A DNA stretch of 13,644 bases from Candidatus Agrococcus pullicola (GTDB lineage Bacteria; Actinomycetota; Actinomycetes; Actinomycetales; Microbacteriaceae). The position numbers and the translations under genes are program-made. Below are positions 1-6,936 of this stretch, in pieces (position 1 is the first letter of the stretch; each line of letters opens with the position of its first letter). The DNA lies in NCBI GenBank assembly GCA_019115685.1, contig DXDC01000191.1, positions 1 through 13,644 of the forward strand. The letters are read 5' to 3'. Below the pieces are notes generated by a model. That model worked only from the letters and a program-made list of their open reading frames with translations, had not been told where the DNA came from and made no database searches.

Positions 1-906
1 GACGCGCACGTTGCCGGGCTGATGGGCGCTGTACGCGCGCTGCAGGAGAACCGTGGGCACTGGAAGGGCACATACATTGCAGTTTTCCAGCCGGCTGAAG
101 AACTGGGCTCCGGAGCACACGCGATGGTCGCGGACGGGCTGACGCACGCGGTACCCCGTCCTGATGCGTGCTTCGCGGCACACGTACTGCCGGGTGAGCC
201 CGGACAGGTATTTTCGGCGCCCGGCCCCGTGCTGTCGGCTCTTGACGTCACGAGAGTCGTCGTGTACGGGCGGGGAGGGCACGGATCAATGCCGCACCTG
301 ACCGTCGATCCCATAGTTTTGGCATCCGCGATCGTGCAACGACTGCAGGGCATCGTGTCCCGCGAAGTTGCTCCCGGCACATTCGCGTTGGTCACGGTCG
401 GATCTCTGCACGCGGGATCGACATCGAACATCATCAGCGATTCGGCCGAGCTGCAGATCGACATCCGCAGTTACGACGAAGACGTGCAGGATCGTTTGCG
501 CGCCGCGGTCGAGCGCATCGTTCGGGCGGAGTGCGCTGCATCCGGATCTCCTCGCGAGCCGGAGTTTCATTACGACGTGCCGTGTCCGGTAACCGTCAAC
601 GACGCAGCCTTGACCGCAACGGTATCGACAGCCTTTCGTGAAGCGTTCGGCGACGACGCCACTTCCGCGTCCCGGGTGACGGCGTCCGAGGACTTCGACG
701 CTATTCCCGCGGCATTCGATTCTCCGTACTGCTACTGGTTCGTCGGTTCGACACCGAAGGAGCTGTGGGATGCAGCGAGTGCAGGCGAGGTCGGCGCAGA
801 AATCCCGAGCAACCATTCACCAGCGTTCGCTCCGACTCCCGTGCCGACACTCGAGCGGCTCAGCGCATCCCACATCGCCGCCGCGCTCACGCTGCTGCGA
901 CCGTAA
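1..906 (+). CDS. M20 family amidohydrolase (5' truncated)
   Basis: This gene is open at the left edge; 301 codons remain. It is a zinc-dependent amidohydrolase of the M20D group (hippurate, N-acyl-amino acid or IAA-conjugate hydrolases), cleaving N-acyl or peptide-like amides in the cytosol. The first three codons, DAH, are the end of the metal-binding GHDxH motif. FQPAEE follows, with the catalytic and metal-binding Glu pair at residues 33-34 of the fragment. The metal His lies in AAHVLPGEPG (His61). The inserted dimerisation domain runs from about residue 78 with GRGGHGSMPH. The last metal ligand is in NHSPAF near the C-terminus, after SEDF. All visible motifs are intact, so the truncation is only the window edge. 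There is no secretion signal in what is visible. The true substrate cannot be told from sequence. The downstream thioesterase-like gene has its own likely promoter. Confidence 0.93.
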   Translation, partial: DAHVAGLMGAVRALQENRGHWKGTYIAVFQPAEELGSGAHAMVADGLTHAVPRPDACFAAHVLPGEPGQVFSAPGPVLSALDVTRVVVYGRGGHGSMPHLTVDPIVLASAIVQRLQGIVSREVAPGTFALVTVGSLHAGSTSNIISDSAELQIDIRSYDEDVQDRLRAAVERIVRAECAASGSPREPEFHYDVPCPVTVNDAALTATVSTAFREAFGDDATSASRVTASEDFDAIPAAFDSPYCYWFVGSTPKELWDAASAGEVGAEIPSNHSPAFAPTPVPTLERLSASHIAAALTLLRP

Positions 907-980
907 CGATCACGCGAACGGGCATCCGCGTTCACAAACAACAGTGTCGCAGGAACGACTCTGCTATGCGCGTCAGCGGG

Positions 981-986
981 TAGTGT
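981..986 (+). promoter_or_regulatory. Likely -10 element for the thioesterase-like gene
   Basis: TAGTGT fits the actinobacterial -10 pattern TANNNT. Transcription from it would begin near 993 and give a leader of about 28 nt carrying GAGGA (1013-1017) before GTG 1021. It overlaps the alternative GTG at 985, which argues against that start. No good -35 is visible. Confidence 0.4.
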
Positions 987-1020
987 GGGGAGCCGGTATC
1001 CCCCATCGCAGCGAGGAACA

Positions 1021-1818
1021 GTGACAGAAGCAACGTCGTATTTCGTCCGAATCGATGAACGCACTTTCAAGGCGACCGAGCACGTCTCAGGGGCGTGGAA
1101 CGTCGATGAGCAACATGTCGCGCCCTCCTTTGGACTACTCGTTCATCTGATCGAACAGGAACACATGGGCAGACGGGATGACCGCTTGGTCATCGGCAGG
1201 CTGTCGTACGACATCCTCGGAGTGTTCACGCTGGACGAAATCGAGATCGACATTCGCGTTCTTCGACCGGGTAGGACCATCGAGCTGGTCGAGGCGACGC
1301 TGTCGCAGGGCGGCCGAGCTGCTGTCATTCTGCGAGCGTGGTTCATGCAGCCTTTCGATACTGCGGCGATAGCGGCCAATGAGCTGCCCGGCATTCGGGA
1401 TCGCGAGGACATGGGAGCAGGCCGCATCACCGACGAATGGCCCGGAGGATGCGTGCGATCGATCGACGTTCGCAGCAGTGAAGAGCACCCCGGTCGCGCC
1501 TCGTCATGGGTGCACCCGTTGGTTCCGCTGATCGAAGACGAGCCCACGAGCGACCTCGCCCGGATAATCGGCATGGTGGATTTCGCGAACGGCCTGACGC
1601 CGAGACAAGCAATCAACTCCGTCGCCTTTCCCAACCTGGACCTGACCATTCACATGATCCGCCAGCCGTCGGGAGAACGCCTCGGATACGACACGTCGGT
1701 CTCGTATGGTGCGAGCGGCGTCGGTCTCACACACACGGTTCTGCACGACGAATCGGGCCCGTTCGGCGTCGCGGCTCAAAGCCTGACGGTGCGCCCTTTG
1801 TCAGCGCTACCCCAGTAG
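1021..1818 (+). CDS. Thioesterase-like (double hotdog) protein
   Basis: This 265-aa protein resembles the acyl-CoA thioesterase-like (TesB / 4HBT_3) proteins common in actinobacteria. They carry two fused hotdog folds and would hydrolyse or bind acyl-CoA in the cytosol. The first hotdog half is visible: FGLLVHLIEQ is the helix region, and GRLSYDILGVF followed by IEIDIRVLRPGRTIELVEA are strands typical of the family, where a bulky motif is followed by 'R.Gr..e.v.a.l.q'. The second half runs from about residue 150 and includes DFANGLTP and an NLDLTIHMIRQP strand near residue 210. I chose GTG 1021 because GAGGA lies just upstream and an in-frame GTG at 985 falls inside the probable -10 box. The 3' end overlaps the convergent response-regulator gene by 12 nt. 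Substrate unknown; the fold assignment is firmer than the activity. Confidence 0.8.
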   Translation: MTEATSYFVRIDERTFKATEHVSGAWNVDEQHVAPSFGLLVHLIEQEHMGRRDDRLVIGRLSYDILGVFTLDEIEIDIRVLRPGRTIELVEATLSQGGRAAVILRAWFMQPFDTAAIAANELPGIRDREDMGAGRITDEWPGGCVRSIDVRSSEEHPGRASSWVHPLVPLIEDEPTSDLARIIGMVDFANGLTPRQAINSVAFPNLDLTIHMIRQPSGERLGYDTSVSYGASGVGLTHTVLHDESGPFGVAAQSLTVRPLSALPQ

Positions 1819-2478
1819 CCCCTCGTGCAGCGCCCGCAGCACTGCGTGGGTTCTGTCTCTGGCTCCGAGTTTGACGAGCAGCGTCGAAACGTGGTTCTTG
1901 ACCGTGCCTTCGGCGAGGAACAGCACTTCGGCGATCTCCCTGTTCGTGTAGCCCTCCGCCATGAGCCGCAGCACCTCTGTTTCCCGTTCCGTGAGCGGCC
2001 GCATAGGGGGCGCATCGGCTCCGACCGGAGACGGTCCCGACTTGATCGCTCGCAGCAGCCGGTCGGTGATGGAGGGAGCGATAAGCGTGCCGCCCGCCGC
2101 CAACGACCTCACGGCCTGCGCGAGCTGCTCGAGCGTGACGTCCTTCAGCAGGTAGCCTCGCGCGCCGCCGCGAAGCGCGTCGAGCACGAGCGTGTCATCG
2201 TCGAACGTGGTGAGCACGAGCACGGGCACTTCTGATTCACGCTCAGCCAACTGAGCGAGCGCCCACAGCCCGTCATACTTCGGCATCCTGAGATCGAGAA
2301 GCACGACGTCGGGCTGCTCTTCCTCAATGACCTCGATGGCGCGGGCCCCGTCATCCGCTTCCCCGACAACCTCGATCTCCGCAATCGTCAGCAATGTCCG
2401 TATACCTTGCCGAACGAGCGTCTGGTCGTCGACGATGACAACTCTGGGCCGGCTGCCGGACCCCGCTTCGCCGCTCAT
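1807..2478 (-). CDS. NarL/LuxR-family response regulator
   Basis: This 223-aa DNA-binding response regulator has an N-terminal receiver domain (about residues 12-125) and a C-terminal LuxR-type helix-turn-helix (about 160-215). Acid-pocket residues are Asp17/Asp18, the phosphoacceptor is Asp62 in LLDLRMP, the switch Thr is Thr90 and the conserved Lys is Lys112 in GYLLKD. The HTH shows LTERETEVLRLMAEGYTNREI followed by EGTVKNHVSTLLVKLG. The ATG overlaps the stop of the histidine kinase gene as ATGA (2475-2478), so the two are translationally coupled and form one two-component system. Its likely targets are the divergent ABC genes and its own operon; a dyad lies between them at 3639-3675. The 3' end overlaps the convergent thioesterase gene by 12 nt, leaving no room for a separate terminator. 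All key residues are present. Confidence 0.95.
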   Translation of the reverse strand: MSGEAGSGSRPRVVIVDDQTLVRQGIRTLLTIAEIEVVGEADDGARAIEVIEEEQPDVVLLDLRMPKYDGLWALAQLAERESEVPVLVLTTFDDDTLVLDALRGGARGYLLKDVTLEQLAQAVRSLAAGGTLIAPSITDRLLRAIKSGPSPVGADAPPMRPLTERETEVLRLMAEGYTNREIAEVLFLAEGTVKNHVSTLLVKLGARDRTHAVLRALHEGLLG

Positions 2479-3602
2479 ACGGCGGGCACCTGCCGCGCGG
2501 CCAACGGAACTCGAGCGACGATGCCGAATCCGTTCGAACCATCGAGTTCGACATCTCCATCGATGGCGTCGAACCGCTCGATCATGCCCCGCAACCCATT
2601 TCCCGGTACCGGATGTGCGGCTCCCCTGCCGTCATCCAGCGCTTCGAGACGAACCGCGCCATCCTCCTCGTACCGGACACGAATCTGCAGCTGATGCGCG
2701 TCCGCGTGCCTCATGGTGTTGGTCGCGATCTCTTGCACGGCACGCACAAGCACCTCCTGCACATCTCCGTCGACGCGTACGTCTTCGTCAACACTGACAG
2801 CGATGTCCAGACTCGGAATCCCGTCGACAACGCCCTGCAACGCTCCGGTGAGGTCCGATGACTCCTCTCGCATCTCGCTGACCGTAGCGCGCAGGTCGCC
2901 CAGCACCTCACGTGCCACCGATGAAGCCTTTTCGACGTGCGTACGAGCTGCCTCGTCTTCGCTGTGCCTGGCGGCTTCGAGTTCGAGGCTCAGCACGGTT
3001 AACTTGTGCCCAATGGAATCGTGGAGATCTCGCGAGATCCGCAAACGTTCCGCGGTACGAGTGCTCTCCTCGAGCAGTACACCGGCAGCCTGCAACTCGA
3101 TGTTCTTCTCAGAGAGCCGCTTTCGCATCGTCTGCTCGCGGATGATGGCGGAAGACGACAGCGCGGTGCCGACCTGCAGGAGCAAGTAGAGCCCGGTCAC
3201 GAGCACGATCTCCGTAACGTTCGGAGCACTGAGGTACGACGCGACAGCAAGAACAATCGTATTCCCCAGGATGACGCATCCAACGAGGATGAAGGGCACG
3301 ATATAGACGCTGACCGCCGCGAACACGACAGAAATGATCGCCAGGAATCCGGTACTGCCCGCCGTCGTCAGCAGCAGCACCCACGAGGCGACGACACCGA
3401 CGCAGAAGAGCACCGTCCCCCACCGCTGACCGTCGCTGAGTAGACTGAGCGTCGCTGCAGCGAGCATGCCGATGAAGACACCGACCCAGGCGAGGTACGG
3501 TATAGACGGTTCCACGAGACGGAACAGCACCGGATACGCTGCACCGACCACAACGGCAATCATCGCCAGCCCGGCCCAGTAGTCGGCAGTCATTTGTTTC
3601 AC
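2475..3602 (-). CDS. DesK/NarX-type sensor histidine kinase
   Basis: This 375-aa membrane sensor kinase autophosphorylates on His and passes phosphate to the overlapping response regulator. The N-terminal third (about residues 8-155) is a run of five or six hydrophobic segments with almost no extracytoplasmic domain, as in kinases that sense within the membrane. A short helical linker follows. The HisKA_3 box is RISRDLHDSIGHKLT with His194. The ATPase domain has the N-box around Asn295 (EIATNTMRHA), DDGRG at 323-327 and GNGLRGM at about 335-341. I chose GTG 3602 because TACCCT lies exactly 6 nt upstream, the leaderless arrangement shared by its divergent neighbour. ATG 3593, three codons in, is the alternative. 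By analogy with YvfT or LnrJ, the divergent exporter suggests it senses a membrane-active compound. The ligand cannot be read from sequence. Confidence 0.93.
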   Translation of the reverse strand: MKQMTADYWAGLAMIAVVVGAAYPVLFRLVEPSIPYLAWVGVFIGMLAAATLSLLSDGQRWGTVLFCVGVVASWVLLLTTAGSTGFLAIISVVFAAVSVYIVPFILVGCVILGNTIVLAVASYLSAPNVTEIVLVTGLYLLLQVGTALSSSAIIREQTMRKRLSEKNIELQAAGVLLEESTRTAERLRISRDLHDSIGHKLTVLSLELEAARHSEDEAARTHVEKASSVAREVLGDLRATVSEMREESSDLTGALQGVVDGIPSLDIAVSVDEDVRVDGDVQEVLVRAVQEIATNTMRHADAHQLQIRVRYEEDGAVRLEALDDGRGAAHPVPGNGLRGMIERFDAIDGDVELDGSNGFGIVARVPLAARQVPAV

Positions 3603-3608
3603 ACTTTC

Positions 3609-3614
3609 AGGGTA
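3609..3614 (-). promoter_or_regulatory. -10 element of the histidine kinase operon (leaderless)
   Basis: TACCCT on the minus strand is followed by 6 nt and GTG 3602, so transcription should begin at or next to the start codon. The -35 position (about 3632-3637) reads GGGCAG, far from TTGACA, which suggests dependence on an activator. Confidence 0.5.
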
Positions 3615-3638
3615 ATCGCACCGTAGCCCACCTGCCCC

Positions 3639-3675
3639 TGCCAAAAGTCATGCACCGGGAACGTGACAGCTGGCA
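3639..3675. promoter_or_regulatory. Spaced dyad, candidate operator of the response regulator
   Basis: The pattern is TGCCA-N3-GTCA-N13-TGAC-N3-TGGCA, centred on base 3657. Twelve of its 18 base positions pair symmetrically. A further inverted pair, CACCTG (3629-3634) and CAGGTG (3676-3681), flanks it. The centre is the midpoint between the two divergent start codons (3602 and 3713), leaving 37-38 bp to each, where a dimeric LuxR-type activator would touch both promoters. The symmetry is seen directly; the protein that binds is inferred. Confidence 0.5.
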
Positions 3676-3700
3676 CAGGTGCGGGAGTGAAACGCGCGCA

Positions 3701-3706
3701 TAACGT
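3701..3706 (+). promoter_or_regulatory. -10 element of the ABC exporter operon (leaderless)
   Basis: TAACGT is followed by 6 nt (CGAAGC) and ATG 3713. No Shine-Dalgarno sequence precedes the ATG, which fits a leaderless mRNA. The -35 position (about 3678-3683) is poor, matching the weak -35 of the divergent kinase operon. Confidence 0.5.
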
Positions 3707-3712
3707 CGAAGC

Positions 3713-4453
3713 ATGACGAAAGAACTAGCGGTCGAGACCACGAATCTTCGCAAGAGTTACAAGGGCAGAGCCGTAGTCGATGGCATCAGTCTCGGCATCG
3801 AGAAAGGCACGACGTACGGCATCCTCGGGCCGAACGGCGCAGGTAAGACAACCACGGTGGAGATGATCGGCGGGCTGCGCAAACCGGACTCCGGCGCTGT
3901 ATCCGTGCTGGGGCTGCATCCTGTTCGAGAACGGGCTCGGCTACGACAGGTGCTCGGCATCCAGCTGCAGAGCGCTCTCCTGCACGATGCGCTGACGGCT
4001 AAGGAGCTCGTCGATCTCTATAGGAGCTTCTACCCGAACCCCCGTTCGGTGGAAGAGACTCTCGGACTCGTGCACCTGAGCGAACAGCGGAACACACGGT
4101 TTCAGAAACTGTCCGGCGGTCAACAGCAACGACTCTCGGTCGCTCTCGCGCTCGTGGGACGTCCGGAAGTCGTGATCCTCGACGAGATCACGACAGGGCT
4201 CGACCCCACCGCCAGGCGGCGCATCTGGGCAACGCTCGAAACTCTGCACGACGACGGCGTCACCGTGTTGATGGTCAGTCATGCCATGGATGAGGTCGAG
4301 CGGCTGTGCGATCGAGTCGCGCTCATCAAGGACGGTCGCGTTCTCATCGAAGACACACCCGCAGGCATCACCGAATCGGCCGGAGCCGAGAACCTCGAAG
4401 AAGCGTTCGTCAGCCTCACCGGCACCGAAATCTATGAAGGAGAAGCAGCATGA
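3713..4453 (+). CDS. ABC-2 type exporter, ATP-binding protein
   Basis: This 246-aa cytoplasmic ATPase energises the permease encoded next to it; family members export antibiotics, lipids or peptides (DrrA/NodI-like). Walker A is GPNGAGKTT (residues 39-47), the Q-loop is near Gln84, the signature is LSGGQQQR (133-140), Walker B ends in LDE at 156-158, the D-loop is GLD (162-164) and the H-loop His is His190 in MVSHAMDE. The proline after the catalytic Glu (DEPT in most ABC proteins) is Ile159 here; hydrophobic residues at this place occur in related actinobacterial exporters, so it is probably functional. The stop overlaps the permease ATG as ATGA. The gene is divergent from the two-component system, implying control by it. 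Substrate unknown; an exporter for a toxic membrane-active compound is the best guess. Confidence 0.94.
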   Translation: MTKELAVETTNLRKSYKGRAVVDGISLGIEKGTTYGILGPNGAGKTTTVEMIGGLRKPDSGAVSVLGLHPVRERARLRQVLGIQLQSALLHDALTAKELVDLYRSFYPNPRSVEETLGLVHLSEQRNTRFQKLSGGQQQRLSVALALVGRPEVVILDEITTGLDPTARRRIWATLETLHDDGVTVLMVSHAMDEVERLCDRVALIKDGRVLIEDTPAGITESAGAENLEEAFVSLTGTEIYEGEAA

Positions 4454-5229
4454 CCACGGAACTCACGCGGGCGACAGCACGCCGACCCGGTCCCCGCGCA
4501 TGGAAGATGCTCATCCTCTCGGAAGCGAAGAGCCTCGCACGCGATTACGCGAGTCTGCTCCTGCCGCTCGGGCTTCCTCTTTTGGTGCTCCTTACGAGCG
4601 CAAGCATGGCTTCGTCCGAGGCGATCGGAACGGACGGATTCACCGCCTTCGAGTTCTATGTCCTACCGATCGTGCTGACGATGGTCTTCGCATACATCGG
4701 CATGCTGAATATGCCGACGTATCTCTCCTACTATCGCAAGTCGGGCATCCTGCGCCGGCTGGGAGCAACTCCTGCCTCGCCCATGATGGTGCTCGTTTCG
4801 CAAATCGTGGTCAATGCGCTGCTGTCGCTCATCGGTATTGCGCTCGCGCTCACGGTATCCTTCGTGTTCTTCGACGCTGTTGCACCGGCAAGCGTGCTCG
4901 CGGTTGCCGGAGCGGTCCTGCTCGTCATGGTCAGCATGTACGGCATCGGCATGATCGTAGCATCGCTCGCGCCGACCACGAATGCGGCGATTGCGATGGG
5001 TATCATCCTGTTTCTTGGTTTGGGCGCCCTCGGCGGCATGTTCGGGGGCAGAAATATCCTGCCGGATGCGTTGCAAGATGTAAGTCAGTACTTGCCGTTC
5101 GGCGCGGCATCCGACCTTTTGGCCGCGACCTGGACCGGGCAGCCGGTGGAGCTGTCGATGATCGTGCCGCTCGTCGTAGCTGCCGGTTGCAGTGTCATCA
5201 TCTCGCTGCTGTTCTTCCGTTGGGAGTGA
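4450..5229 (+). CDS. ABC-2 type exporter, permease
   Basis: This 259-aa inner-membrane subunit pairs with the ATPase just upstream, whose stop overlaps its ATG. Six hydrophobic spans are visible at roughly residues 35-51, 69-88, 112-140, 147-172, 178-197 and 236-256. Between spans two and three lies YRKSGILRRLGATP (95-108), the coupling region typical of the ABC2_membrane family, where 'E/RxxG.L.RL..TP' contacts the ATPase. QYLPFGAASD at 213-222 is the usual loop before the last span. The length is normal for a half-transporter, so two ATPases and two permeases would form the complex. It ends 8 bp before the convergent flavoprotein gene, with no obvious terminator between them. Function as a drug or lipid exporter is inferred from family and from the adjacent two-component system. 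Confidence 0.92.
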   Translation: MTTELTRATARRPGPRAWKMLILSEAKSLARDYASLLLPLGLPLLVLLTSASMASSEAIGTDGFTAFEFYVLPIVLTMVFAYIGMLNMPTYLSYYRKSGILRRLGATPASPMMVLVSQIVVNALLSLIGIALALTVSFVFFDAVAPASVLAVAGAVLLVMVSMYGIGMIVASLAPTTNAAIAMGIILFLGLGALGGMFGGRNILPDALQDVSQYLPFGAASDLLAATWTGQPVELSMIVPLVVAAGCSVIISLLFFRWE

Positions 5230-5237
5230 TGCCGGAG

Positions 5238-6320
5238 TCAGCCGTCCAGATACTCGACCAGGCGCCTCACGGCGACGCGACCGGCCCGGTTCGCGCCGAC
5301 CGTTGAGGCGCTCGGTCCATAACCAACCAGGTGCACACGGGGTTCGCCCGCCACGGTCGGCGGATCCATTACGATCCCTCCTCCGGAGCCACGCAGCCCC
5401 AGGGGCGACAGATGGTCGATATCCGCTCGGAATCCCGTGGCCCACAGGATGACGTCAACGGGTTGGAACCCTCCGTCCTGCAACCGAACTCCGCCGGGTT
5501 CGATCCGTGTGAACATCGGTTGCCGATTCATAGCACCCCTGCGCTTGGCTGCGATAAGCGTCGGTGTCCAACGCAAACCGGTAACCGCGACGACGCTCTT
5601 CGGCACCAATCCCTGGCGCACGCGCTCATCGACTTTTTCGACGGCGAGGGTCAGTTGCTCACGCCGAAAGTCACCATCGACGAACTCCGGCTCACGACGT
5701 GTGAACCAGCTGGTCGAAGTCACCTTCGAGAGTTCGGCGAGGAATCCGACGGCTGATATTCCGCCACCGACCACCGCAACGTGACGCCCGGAGAATCGGT
5801 CGGCGGCGACATAGTCCACGGTCCGTACGTGCTGCCCTCGAAAGTCCCGCATTCCGGGAACGAACGGCACGAACGGCTGGCGCCAGGTACCGGTAGCGTT
5901 CACGAGCGCCCGGAATCGAATCGTGCCGATCTCGGTGTCGGCCAGCAGCATCCCGCGAGGATCACCCGGCTCCTCGAAACGCACCCCTTGGACGCCCACC
6001 GGTCGCAAGACATCCAGGTCGAAACGTTGCTCGAACCGCGCGAAGTACTCGGGTAGTACCGTGCTCGAGGGCAAGGTCGAGTCGACCTCTTCCTGTGGCA
6101 TGCCCGGGAGGTTGTAGATGCCGTTGACGCTGTCCATCGTGAGGCTGTCCCACCGATGCCGCCACGCACCGCCAGGCCCGTCTTCCGCGTCGAGCATCAG
6201 AAACGATCGTTCTCCTGAGCTCGATCGTGACAGCGGCACGAACCCCTTGCGCACGAGATGGTAGGCGACGGAGAGCCCGGCCTGCCCTGCTCCGATCACC
6301 AAGACATCCGTTTCGCGCAC
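5238..6320 (-). CDS. FAD/NAD(P)-binding flavoprotein (monooxygenase-like)
   Basis: This 360-aa cytosolic oxidoreductase belongs to the CzcO/FMO-like group. The N-terminal FAD-binding Rossmann motif is VIGAGQAG (residues 8-15), with a downstream GPGGAW...W segment (49-57) usual in this family. A second dinucleotide motif, VVGGGISA (183-190), binds NAD(P)H. ATGT (142-145) and ATGF (294-297) are the paired motifs that close over the flavin. FRGQH at 160-164 is a shortened version of the FMO fingerprint FxGxxxH, so I do not call it a classical FMO or Baeyer-Villiger enzyme. The GTG at 6320 is supported by TAGAGT exactly 6 nt upstream. It is divergent from the zincin gene with overlapping promoter regions. 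The substrate is unknown. Oxidation of a sulfur, nitrogen or ketone group is typical of relatives. Confidence 0.88.
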   Translation of the reverse strand: MRETDVLVIGAGQAGLSVAYHLVRKGFVPLSRSSSGERSFLMLDAEDGPGGAWRHRWDSLTMDSVNGIYNLPGMPQEEVDSTLPSSTVLPEYFARFEQRFDLDVLRPVGVQGVRFEEPGDPRGMLLADTEIGTIRFRALVNATGTWRQPFVPFVPGMRDFRGQHVRTVDYVAADRFSGRHVAVVGGGISAVGFLAELSKVTSTSWFTRREPEFVDGDFRREQLTLAVEKVDERVRQGLVPKSVVAVTGLRWTPTLIAAKRRGAMNRQPMFTRIEPGGVRLQDGGFQPVDVILWATGFRADIDHLSPLGLRGSGGGIVMDPPTVAGEPRVHLVGYGPSASTVGANRAGRVAVRRLVEYLDG

Positions 6321-6326
6321 TCGGTC

Positions 6327-6332
6327 ACTCTA
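6327..6332 (-). promoter_or_regulatory. -10 element of the flavoprotein gene (leaderless)
   Basis: TAGAGT on the minus strand, 6 nt (GACCGA), then GTG 6320. There is no room for a Shine-Dalgarno sequence if transcription starts here. The matching -35 position (about 6350-6355) overlaps that of the divergent zincin gene. Confidence 0.5.
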
Positions 6333-6369
6333 TCGCCACGACGTCGAGATCGAAGCGAGATTCTCACCG

Positions 6370-6375
6370 TAGGCT
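6370..6375 (+). promoter_or_regulatory. -10 element of the zincin gene (leaderless)
   Basis: TAGGCT, 6 nt (GGTGGC), then ATG 6382. The geometry is the same as for the divergent flavoprotein promoter. The two -10 boxes are 37 bp apart, so their -35 regions (about 6347-6352 and 6350-6355) overlap. Confidence 0.5.
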
Positions 6376-6381
6376 GGTGGC

Positions 6382-6726
6382 ATGATCGACATGGATCTTG
6401 AGACATTCGAAGAGCTCGTCGTCGAGGAACTCGACAAGCTTCCTGACGAAATGTTCGAGGGGCTCGACAACGTCGTTTTCATGGTGGAGGACCGCCATGA
6501 GACCGAGGAACTGCTGGGGATCTACGAAGGCGTCGCGATCACGGACCGAGGGCAATACGGATTCGGTGAGCTACCGGACCGCATCGTCGTCTTCCGCGAA
6601 ACCCATCTCGCAAGGCACTCCGACATCGAACGGCTCCGAGACGAGGTCCACACCACGCTCGTACACGAGATCGCGCACTTCTATGGCATCGACGATGATG
6701 AGCTGCACCGACTTGGATGGGCATGA
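6382..6726 (+). CDS. Zincin-like metallopeptidase family protein
   Basis: This 114-aa protein matches the small Zincin_1 family (PF06262), found widely in actinobacteria and some other bacteria. The zinc motif is HEIAHFYG (His95, Glu96, His99), followed by IDDDELHRLGW at the C-terminus, the family's characteristic extension. The N-terminus is acidic (FEELVVEELDKLPDE), also typical. The length is normal and there is no signal peptide, so it should be cytosolic. The biological substrate of the family is not established, so protease activity is a structural expectation only. The start is supported by TAGGCT 6 nt upstream. The gene is divergent from the flavoprotein gene; whether the two share a role is unknown. 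A possible 45-codon ORF follows 64 bp later on the same strand. Confidence 0.92.
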   Translation: MIDMDLETFEELVVEELDKLPDEMFEGLDNVVFMVEDRHETEELLGIYEGVAITDRGQYGFGELPDRIVVFRETHLARHSDIERLRDEVHTTLVHEIAHFYGIDDDELHRLGWA

Positions 6727-6790
6727 CTCACGACGATCTCAGCGCGGTCAGCGCCAACGGCTGAAGCATTGCGGTCGTTGATCGCGCAGT

Positions 6791-6928
6791 ATGCACTCGG
6801 TCACGCTCGACTTCACATCGAGCCAGCGCGATGTCGCCCAGAGCATTTCGGATGCCGCGGAACGCCCGTACAGAGCATTGGGCAGCGGTCACCACCTCGA
6901 ATGGGAGCAGTTGCCGCTGAGAGCGTAA
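6791..6928 (+). CDS. Possible small ORF, 45 aa, unknown
   Basis: An ATG-to-TAA frame of 45 codons fills most of the 210-bp convergent gap between the zincin gene and the padR-type gene. The product begins MHSVTLDFTSSQRDV and ends WEQLPLRA. Roughly three quarters of its codons end in G or C, as in the real genes around it, and it reads more like protein than the other frames of this gap. Against it, I see no Shine-Dalgarno sequence, no TANNNT box at leaderless distance, and no family I recognise. An in-frame TGA at 6779 rules out a longer form. It could be a true small protein, a gene remnant, or chance. Apart from this the gap holds only a weak interrupted hairpin at 6748-6764. Confidence 0.3.
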   Translation: MHSVTLDFTSSQRDVAQSISDAAERPYRALGSGHHLEWEQLPLRA

Positions 6929-6936
6929 CCGCGAAG

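Noticed and set aside
916..933. Hairpin GAACG/CGTTC after the M20 amidohydrolase stop
   Set aside because: Only five base pairs with an 8-nt loop and no T run; common by chance.
985..1020. GTG 985 as start of the thioesterase-like gene
   Set aside because: It lies within the probable -10 box TAGTGT and lacks a Shine-Dalgarno sequence. GTG 1021 has GAGGA close upstream, though with short spacing.
4168..4210. Ile instead of Pro after the catalytic Glu of the exporter ATPase, as possible inactivation
   Set aside because: All catalytic residues are present, and hydrophobic residues occur at this position in related actinobacterial exporters.
4281..5306. 341-codon open frame overlapping the ABC ATPase end and the permease
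   Set aside because: It is the other plus-strand frame across two well-supported genes, and its product is Arg/Gly/His-rich with no domain.
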